From the NCBI GenBank assembly GCA_027621485.1, contig JAQCBG010000029.1, forward strand, positions 1 through 6,828: a DNA stretch of 6,828 bases, in the 5' to 3' direction. Position 1 is the first letter of the stretch, and each line of letters starts with the position of its first letter. Shown here piece by piece: positions 1 to 4,386 of this stretch. The DNA comes from Pseudomonadota bacterium (GTDB taxonomy: Bacteria; Pseudomonadota; Alphaproteobacteria; Rickettsiales; Midichloriaceae). A program made the position numbers and the translations under genes. The notes beneath the pieces are model-generated. The model did not search any database. It saw nothing but the letters and a program-made list of their open reading frames with translations, and was not told the DNA's origin.

Positions 1-819
1 AGCTTGGATTTGAAACCTTGATCTTTAGGCAATGAGTCATAAAAGGTTTTTAAATCATTTATCATGCTGCCTCGGCCGTCGTGTTCCTGTGATCCGGCAG
101 CAAAATAAGCTGTGATTTTATTTGAATGCTGTAGCGCACTTGATTGCTTTAATATTTGGCCTTTTTCAACCCACAACGAAGGCGAGAGTATGATGTATTT
201 TTTGAAAATATCAGGATGCTCCAGCATCATCCAAGTGGTAAATAATCCGGCTTGAGAATGGCCTGCTAACGCTCTTTCATTTGAGGTTCTATATGTTTGA
301 TTGATATCAGGGATCAACTCTTTTTCTATAAAATCTTTAAATTTTGAGCTGTCTCCTATGATCTGACTAAGCCCCTGATATTGATGATCACCACCTTCAA
401 AGTCCTCTTTGCCTTGCTTCACTTGAATTGGGATGTAATCCCTGGCACGATTTTTTGTCCACTGCTCACAAAATTCCTTGGAGTTCATGGTAGTTAAGTT
501 TTGATTCTGATAACCAATGCCAATGATGATAAATGACCTGATAGTGTCATAATTCACCATTGTTCGATCAATATTTTCAGCCATTGCAAATTCCACATCT
601 GGATCAAGCAAGTAGAACACAGGATAGCTTTCAAGATATGAATGATGCCCTTTTAAGTGATATCCTTCAGGCAGGCTTACAAATAATTTATAAGCAACAT
701 TGTTTTCTTTTGAGGTAATAAGCCTCATTTCAGTGTTAGGCAAAGTGATTTGAGATTCATGCTTATGAGCGCAGGCGCTTAAAATCAGAAGCCCTATAAG
801 GCAGATTATCTTTTTTCAT
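1..819 (-). CDS. Esterase-D-fold lipoprotein esterase; frameshifted start, C-terminus outside window
   Basis: A putative alpha/beta-hydrolase esterase of the esterase D / Fes-like group (PF00756 type), predicted to be anchored to a membrane as a lipoprotein. From ATG 819-817 the next bases are an A6 run and then G. Read without a shift, the frame ends after 18 codons (TAA 765-763). Removing one A gives M-K-K followed by a hydrophobic stretch and the lipobox L-S-A-C (Cys16), then an open frame of 269 codons to the window edge. Family features include YPVFYLLD, FIIIGIGY, the nucleophile elbow G-H-S-Q-A-G (Ser about 188), and SPSLW about 30 residues later. The acid and the histidine are probably in the missing C-terminus. 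A Shine-Dalgarno AGAGG lies at 834-830. It is the third gene of the operon, and its start overlaps the relict stop of the metallophosphoesterase. The only in-window ATG restart in the open frame (728) would lose the lipoprotein signal. Family call is firm; the in vivo product is uncertain because of the shift. Its natural substrate cannot be told. Confidence 0.88.
811..816 (-). other. A6 run carrying a +1 frameshift at the esterase start
   Basis: Directly after ATG 819-817 there are six A (coding strand), then G-ATA-ATC. Five A would give ATG-AAA-AAG-ATA, joining the start to the lipoprotein signal and the esterase frame. Six A shifts the frame. The open frame has TGA (818-816) immediately upstream, so no alternative upstream start exists. 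The cause could be a real one-base insertion, an assembly error in the homopolymer, or a slippage site where RNA polymerase restores the frame in part of the transcripts. Confidence 0.8.
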
Positions 820-1006
820 ATTTCGATTACCTCTTGAATTGATGGCTTTCCATATTCTGATACCCCCGCAGATAATCGTCGCTACTGATTTTGCCCTCAT
901 GCATACAGACTTCTATGAGTGGTGGGACATGAATCAGTATGATTATCTTTTTAGGATTATATGAGCGTACTGCCTGCCCAATGCTGCTCTCTAATTCATT
1001 TGCATC
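816..1006 (-). pseudogene. Relict C-terminal part of the metallophosphoesterase, after nonsense codon and internal deletion
   Basis: Past the TAA at 1009-1007 the same frame stays open and still reads as this family. After a helix-like stretch comes KKIIILIHVPP, which matches the family's H-V-P-P strand (His186, counting the stop as 160), then a C-M-H-E-G-K-I segment to YL near 869. The next expected part, with the GHxH metal ligands, is absent. Instead another frame (869 to 816) reads AGVSEYGKPSIQEVIEI and TGA, which resembles the usual C-terminus of these enzymes. So a deletion that changed frame seems to lie near 863-875. Reading straight through would instead end at TAA 829-827. The TGA at 818-816 overlaps the esterase ATG (819-817) in an ATGA arrangement, which suggests that the intact ancestor was translationally coupled to the esterase. 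Family recognition of the tail is from memory of the family, not from a search. Confidence 0.75.
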
Positions 1007-1486
1007 TTAGTCAGCTAGTTGTTGCTTTTTTTCAAGAAGTGGATATTTGCCCAAGGCGCCGCTTTGGAATAAATCAACAATCATTCTGCTATCATTTAAA
1101 ACAACGCGGCTGTTTGTGTAGTCACCGTAACGGCCATCAGCAAAACAATCTTGTCCAACTAATACAACGTCTTTGTCTAACTTTTGTAGGCCTGATGCTG
1201 GTAGCAAGAATAAGAATGGCTCAGCTTTTGTGATGGAAGTCATTTTAGAACGCGCATCATTTATACCCCCACGATAATAATCATGGTTTCCAAGTATAAA
1301 ATAAATTGGCTTTTGGGTCGTGTTCGCCATCTCTTTAAGAATTAATTTTATGGATGTAGCTTCTGCGATATCGCCGCTAAGCACCACACTATCGCTATCG
1401 TTTGCAATAAGAGTTTGGTAAAAATCCATCCTATTGTCTTTTTCCAAGAAGTTAAGATGAACATCAGTGAGCCAAGTTAATTTCAT
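1007..1486 (-). CDS. Truncated calcineurin-like metallophosphoesterase (N-terminal part)
   Basis: A 159-residue product with the N-terminal metal-binding motifs of the calcineurin-like phosphoesterase fold: D-x-H at Asp8 and His10 (LTDVHLNF), GD at Asp39 (VLSGDIAE), and GNHD at Asn67-Asp69 (FILGNHDYYRG). These enzymes use two metal ions to hydrolyse phosphomonoesters or diesters, usually in the cytosol. The substrate cannot be told here. Full members need a later histidine and a GHxH motif. Here the frame stops at TAA 1009-1007, although homologous sequence continues past it, and the GHxH region is missing altogether. The peptide is therefore probably inactive, and the gene is best treated as a pseudogene in decay. 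The start is ATG 1486, 10 bases after the ATPase stop, with only a weak Shine-Dalgarno (AGG in TAGGCC), so translation probably relied on coupling to the ATPase gene. Confidence 0.88.
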   Translation of the reverse strand: MKLTWLTDVHLNFLEKDNRMDFYQTLIANDSDSVVLSGDIAEATSIKLILKEMANTTQKPIYFILGNHDYYRGGINDARSKMTSITKAEPFLFLLPASGLQKLDKDVVLVGQDCFADGRYGDYTNSRVVLNDSRMIVDLFQSGALGKYPLLEKKQQLAD

Positions 1487-1496
1487 AAGTAAGGGC

Positions 1497-2936
1497 CTAA
1501 TTATCTTCTAAAAAATCTGCAATATCGACGATGCGATAAAAGTAAGGATTTGTGGCGACAGAAGAGGCAACACCGCCCAAATGAAACAACACCGCAACTT
1601 TTGCAAATCCCTTAGGGGTCTTGAGTCTTGAGATCTTTTCTTGCATGTCAGTAATAATATCGCTGTTAATTTCACGTTTTTTGAATTTGAATTCACAAAT
1701 AAACAAGCTGTTCGTTTTGGTGTGCACCATATAATCAATTTGGCAACCTTGTTGAGTGGTTGTTTTTGTTTGCCTATAAGGTCCACTACGTACAATATCA
1801 ACCGGTGAAATGCCTAATTTTTGAAGCAACAGTGGACGGTTTTGTAAAAGCAATGCCTCAAGTTGCAAGCCCATATGCGTCTCAAATCCTTGCATTGTAG
1901 ATAGCTGCACTTGATCTAATCCACCATCAGAAATAGCGCCCAGATTCGGTCCAATTACTTTCAGATAAAATCTCATATAAGGATCTAAAATCCTATATAA
2001 ACTTTGCTTTAGGGGGGCAGCCGTTTTAAATGACCATAATGATTGTTTAACAACAAAGCCTGCCACAATGAGATGATCCATCATTTGGCTCAAAGTGCCG
2101 CTGCGAGCAAATTCTATGCTCTGCCTTATTTCTGATAGAGTTCTGACTCCATCTTTAAGACTATCTAGGATTTTCTTATATGTTGCACCCTTGCCATTAA
2201 ACAGATCATGAAAAATACGATCAAATTCCGTTACGAGCAATCCATTCTTCTCAAAAGCAAGTTGTTTAATATTATCATCAGCCGTCACATTAGGATTAAA
2301 TTGCTCCAAATACCATGGCACACCCCCAACAATGCTGAGCAGCTTATACATATCATAATGCGAAAGCTGCATACCGAGTATCCTTAAGAACTCTGCACTT
2401 TCAGGAATGGCTAAGGGTTCTAAGCTGATGGTTAAATTGACTCTACCAAAAAATGCCGTGCTCTTTAGGATATTTTCTTCAATCCAGGTTGATACTGATC
2501 CGCAAAATACAAGCAATATATGCATAATTTGCTTATCCCACCAAGCCTTGAGTTTAGGGATAAAGCTCGGATCTTTTGATCCCATCCATGAAATCTCATC
2601 AAGCAGGATAATGTCCCCCAGCTTAATATAGAGGCTCAAATGCTCAAAGGCGTCACTCCAATCTAGAAAAGTCATAGGTGGGATTTTGAGCATCAATGCG
2701 AGTTGCCGTGCAAAATTATCCCTTTGTTGCTGCGCGGAAATGCCATCTTCTGGAGCGAGTCCTGCAAAACTCCAAAATGTTTGTGCGTTAGATATTTTAG
2801 CAAATTCACCTATAAGCCTGCTTTTTCCAATTCTTCTTCGTCCTTTTACGACCACAAGGCTAGATGCTTTCTTCTTATACAGAGCTTTTAGGCGCTCTAG
2901 TTCAGCTTTTCGGCCAATAAATACTGGACTGGACAT
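1497..2936 (-). CDS. AAA ATPase with C-terminal DUF234 (PD-(D/E)XK nuclease-like) domain
   Basis: A 479-residue protein of the archaeal-type ATPase family (PF01637) that carries a C-terminal DUF234 domain (PF03008). Walker A is G-R-R-R-I-G-K-S at 32-39. Walker B is DIILLDE at 108-114. A sensor-1-like CGS lies at 145-147, Arg165 in FFGR is a possible finger, and the conserved GGVPWYL is at 204-210. Residues about 245-320 look like a winged helix, a putative DNA-binding part. The C-terminus holds Asp401 (QIDY) and Glu415-x-Lys417 (CEFKF), the spacing of a PD-(D/E)XK nuclease centre with its key residues kept. The length is typical and the frame intact. Start ATG 2936 has AGAGG at 2946-2942. It is the first gene of the operon, under the promoter at 2968-2996. 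Members are common in archaea, Bacteroidetes and symbionts, but their cellular role is poorly known. ATP-driven action on DNA is an inference from the domains. The family call is firm. Confidence 0.93.
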   Translation of the reverse strand: MSSPVFIGRKAELERLKALYKKKASSLVVVKGRRRIGKSRLIGEFAKISNAQTFWSFAGLAPEDGISAQQQRDNFARQLALMLKIPPMTFLDWSDAFEHLSLYIKLGDIILLDEISWMGSKDPSFIPKLKAWWDKQIMHILLVFCGSVSTWIEENILKSTAFFGRVNLTISLEPLAIPESAEFLRILGMQLSHYDMYKLLSIVGGVPWYLEQFNPNVTADDNIKQLAFEKNGLLVTEFDRIFHDLFNGKGATYKKILDSLKDGVRTLSEIRQSIEFARSGTLSQMMDHLIVAGFVVKQSLWSFKTAAPLKQSLYRILDPYMRFYLKVIGPNLGAISDGGLDQVQLSTMQGFETHMGLQLEALLLQNRPLLLQKLGISPVDIVRSGPYRQTKTTTQQGCQIDYMVHTKTNSLFICEFKFKKREINSDIITDMQEKISRLKTPKGFAKVAVLFHLGGVASSVATNPYFYRIVDIADFLEDN

Positions 2937-2941
2937 TGTAA

Positions 2942-2946
2942 CCTCT
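2942..2946 (-). promoter_or_regulatory. Ribosome binding site of the ATPase gene
   Basis: AGAGG on the minus strand, 5 bases before ATG 2936-2934. It supports this start; no other in-frame start nearby has a comparable site. Confidence 0.7.
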
Positions 2947-2967
2947 ATTGCGCTTAAGATACACTAT

Positions 2968-2996
2968 ATCATATCTCGAGCATAATACTAAGTCAA
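2968..2996 (-). promoter_or_regulatory. Sigma70-type promoter of the ATPase-phosphoesterase-esterase operon
   Basis: On the minus strand, -35 TTGACT (2996-2991) is followed by exactly 17 bases and -10 TATGAT (2973-2968), each one base away from the consensus hexamer. Transcription would start near 2961, leaving a leader of about 25 bases before ATG 2936. The -35 box forms the centre of an inverted repeat (2973-3013), which suggests repression by a DNA-binding protein at this site. Confidence 0.8.
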
Positions 2997-3013
2997 TAGT
3001 AAGTGCTCAAGAT
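2973..3013. promoter_or_regulatory. Imperfect 41-bp inverted repeat over the operon promoter (candidate operator)
   Basis: The outer arms ATCTCGAGCA (2973-2982) and TGCTCAAGAT (3004-3013) match at 9 of 10 positions as inverted copies. The inner arms TACTA (2986-2990) and TAGTA (2997-3001) pair perfectly. The 6-base centre (2991-2996) is exactly the -35 hexamer on the minus strand. The element lies at and upstream of the predicted transcription start, so it would act as DNA rather than as an RNA hairpin of the operon mRNA. No run of T follows directly on either side, which argues against a terminator. A regulator is not identified. Confidence 0.55.
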
Positions 3014-3025
3014 GATGTTTTTGAC

Positions 3026-3049
3026 TTCTTGAGACTTGGTGATACTATT
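3026..3049 (+). promoter_or_regulatory. Third related half-site upstream of the operon promoter
   Basis: TTCTTGAG at 3026-3033 and TACTATT at 3043-3049 repeat the pattern of the two promoter arms (ATCTyGAGCa, a few bases, TACTA). They face the arm at 2995-3013: CTCAAGA (3006-3012) pairs with TCTTGAG (3027-3033), and AATAGTA (2995-3001) pairs with TACTATT (3043-3049). The three units thus alternate in orientation. This could be an auxiliary binding site. The spacing within this unit is longer than in the other two. Confidence 0.35.
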
Positions 3050-3094
3050 CGTCATGTCCTCTAGGTTTCATATTTAGATACATATGGGGCATAT

Positions 3095-3135
3095 CATGTC
3101 CGTAAAGTTACAGATAGTGTAATTCTAGGGACATG
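3095..3135. repeat. Symmetric 41-bp dyad with nested arms
   Basis: CATGTCC (3095-3101), 6 bases, TTACA (3108-3112), 5 bases, TGTAA (3118-3122), 6 bases, GGACATG (3129-3135). Both arm pairs are perfect and the spacers are equal in length. Another copy of CATGTCC stands at 3053-3059, followed by a CTAG whose mirror precedes GGACATG. The form suits a protein binding site or a small mobile-element remnant. No gene start lies close to it except very short frames. Confidence 0.45.
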
Positions 3136-3720
3136 TTGCATGTACTGAAAATCACGAAAATAGAGATTTCATGGACACGTTAAGCTTTGATAGAAATTCC
3201 AAAATCATTGATTTGATACTCTCCAAGTACGCCTCTATAATAGCCGCAGAGAGCGAAAACATCACCATACCACTCCAGTTTGGAGTTGGTTAGGTTGTGG
3301 TAAATTGATCTCCGCCAGTTTATAAACGCCGAACTTTTTGGGCGTGATTTTTAAACTCATTAAAATTCCCCCTGAACCACAGTATTTGTAGGCTTTAGCG
3401 CGTTTGAGCCACCAAACACATGCGTACTTAGAGAATTACAAAATCACCAATTTTACCCCAAATTCTCCCTTTTTACTCTCCGTTTCTCCATCTGCATGCG
3501 AACGTCGGTCCCAAAGGTACGCATCTATCAACACTTTGATTTTACTGGGTTTTCTCGATTTTGCTGTTTTGAGGTTCGTTTTTGAAAAGTAGTATAGATC
3601 TATGTCTTGAATACCATAAAACTTACTGAAAAGTTTGAGTTTTAAGAAGATAATCTTTATTAAACATCGCTTATATAGCAACATTTTACCTTCTAAATGC
3701 ATCAGAATGTTCTTCATATT
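3136..3720. other. Spacer with coding-like but broken fragments; no recognised gene
   Basis: Several short frames here look protein-like yet none is recognised. On the plus strand, ATG 3171 to TAG 3293 gives 40 residues (MDTLSFDRNS...). On the minus strand, ATG 3360 to TGA 3262 gives 32 residues (MSLKITPKKFGVYKL...) behind a strong AGGGGGA at 3373-3367. An overlapping minus frame, 3350-3180, gives 57 codons without a start (FINWRRSIYHN...). Minus 3717-3436 gives 93 residues with no good ribosome binding site, and its frame re-opens after the TAA straight into the 32-residue frame. The stretch is less A+T-rich than the DNA at 3720-4110. It is best read as the remains of one or more lost genes or of a dispersed repeat. 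None is annotated as a real gene. Confidence 0.4.
3262..3360 (-). CDS. Possible 32-residue small protein or gene remnant
   Basis: ATG 3360 is preceded by AGGGGGA (3373-3367) at a spacing of 6 bases, the strongest ribosome binding site in the spacer. The product is 32 residues, basic at the N-terminus, with no recognised motif, signal or membrane segment. A second open frame on the same strand overlaps it and runs on to 3180, so a longer ancestral gene with a frameshift near 3265-3300 is possible. It may equally be chance. Confidence 0.2.
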   Translation of the reverse strand: MSLKITPKKFGVYKLAEINLPQPNQLQTGVVW

Positions 3721-3837
3721 TTTCTTAATTAAATACTAAGGCATTTACAAGGCTTTATGCGATTTTGGGAAATAGCACTTTGCTTAAATACTCTGGAAAT
3801 TAATAGAGAATAAAAATAAAAGAGCCCAAATTCCTTC

Positions 3838-3852
3838 AAATAGAGTCTATTT
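3838..3852. repeat. 15-bp perfect palindrome
   Basis: AAATAGA and TCTATTT flank a single central G. There is no loop, so it would not form a useful RNA hairpin; a dimeric protein site is the more natural reading. No known motif is recognised. Confidence 0.35.
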
Positions 3853-3868
3853 CTAGAAAACAGCCCAG

Positions 3869-3892
3869 AAAGCTATTAATAGTAGTAGCTTT
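3869..3892. repeat. Short stem-loop, weak terminator candidate
   Basis: AAAGCTA (3869-3875) and TAGCTTT (3886-3892) form a 7-bp stem with a 10-base loop. It is followed on the plus strand by ATAATTTT, a broken T-rich run. The stem is poor in G+C, so termination would be inefficient. No gene clearly ends here. Confidence 0.2.
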
Positions 3893-3997
3893 ATAATTTT
3901 GCTGTGTAATATGCGCAGTATAAGATAATAATAATTTTTGAAAACCTTTTGAGATATAGAAAAAGTCTAGCTGTCAATATGATATGAGACAATTTCA

Positions 3998-4028
3998 TTT
4001 ACAAAGAAATTTAAGAATTTTTGTAAAT
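3998..4028. promoter_or_regulatory. A+T-rich inverted repeat upstream of the ankyrin gene
   Basis: ATTTACAAA (3998-4006) and TTTGTAAAT (4020-4028) are perfect 9-bp arms. The inner bases AAATT and AATTT extend the stem past a short bulge. It ends 85 bases before ATG 4114. No T run follows, so it is not a typical terminator; it could be a DNA-binding site or a leader hairpin. Confidence 0.35.
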
Positions 4029-4030
4029 AC

Positions 4031-4047
4031 TTGCAATTAAGTTGCAA
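4031..4047. promoter_or_regulatory. Paired TTGCAA boxes upstream of the ankyrin gene
   Basis: TTGCAA occurs at 4031-4036 and 4042-4047, 11 bases apart from start to start, about one helical turn. Each box is itself a palindrome. TATAAA follows at 4049-4054, but the spacing to either box does not fit a standard -35/-10 pair. A regulator site near the promoter is a guess. Confidence 0.25.
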
Positions 4048-4100
4048 CTATAAATTAATTATTATTAACTTTAAATTGTATACAGATAAAAATTCATTTG

Positions 4101-4106
4101 AAGGTG
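4101..4106 (+). promoter_or_regulatory. Ribosome binding site for the original ankyrin-gene start
   Basis: AAGGTG, 7 bases before ATG 4114-4116. It is a better site than the one before ATG 4387 and supports 4114 as the ancestral start of the ankyrin gene. Confidence 0.6.
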
Positions 4107-4113
4107 TTTTGTT

Positions 4114-4386
4114 ATGACTGTAGAGCAATCTCAAATTACAGATTTACTATTGAAATTAGAATAAGTAGATAAATCTTCAAAATTAGATTCAATAGAAACA
4201 ATATATGGAGAGCCTGCTGCTAATATTAGCTCTTTCGAGAAATATCAAAAACAAATAGAAAAAATAATACAGACCATTGTCAATGATTTAAAAATTGATA
4301 AAAATGCTATCATAGATGGCACTTCTGTTAATGCAAAATTAGAAACACTTCAAGGGCATTTTAAAAATCCTGGGGATTCAGAGGCT
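4114..4386 (+). pseudogene. Original 5' end of the ankyrin gene, interrupted by TAA at codon 17
   Basis: ATG 4114, behind AAGGTG, is in the same frame as ATG 4387 (91 codons apart). The frame reads 16 codons (MTVEQSQITDLLLKLE), hits TAA at 4162-4164, and then stays open for 74 codons into the downstream ORF. The residues are helical and charged like those of the main N-terminal region (for example EKYQKQIEKIIQTIVNDL), so this is coding sequence rather than chance. A single base change, for example from CAA or GAA, would explain the stop. No ATG, GTG or TTG lies in frame between the stop and 4387. Confidence 0.7.

Larger units (their letters stand above)
3721..4113. other. A+T-rich leader region of the ankyrin gene; no gene seen
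   Basis: Very low G+C, many stops in all frames. It holds a 15-bp palindrome (3838-3852), a weak stem (3869-3892), a long A+T stem (3998-4028) and a TTGCAA pair (4031-4047). A promoter for the ankyrin gene must lie here or further upstream, but no pair of hexamers with good spacing stands out, so none is called. Confidence 0.5.

Noticed and set aside
961..1233. Plus-strand 90-residue frame
   Set aside because: It lies antisense to the phosphoesterase, has no ribosome binding site and no recognised motif, while the minus strand carries clear catalytic motifs.
2973..3049. Terminator hairpin in the spacer
   Set aside because: No T run follows the stems directly and no gene reads into them; the position over a strong promoter fits an operator better.
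3404..3592. Plus-strand 62-residue frame with a TTG start
   Set aside because: It has a rare start, no ribosome binding site and no recognised domain, and overlaps a minus-strand frame of equal merit.
3436..3717. Minus-strand 93-residue frame
   Set aside because: It has no good ribosome binding site and no family that I recognise; kept only as part of the broken-fragment region.
1007..4164. Reassignment of TAA to Gln
   Set aside because: No bacterium known to me reads TAA as sense, the ankyrin gene itself ends in TAA, and the phosphoesterase has a second lesion (deletion), so decay is simpler.
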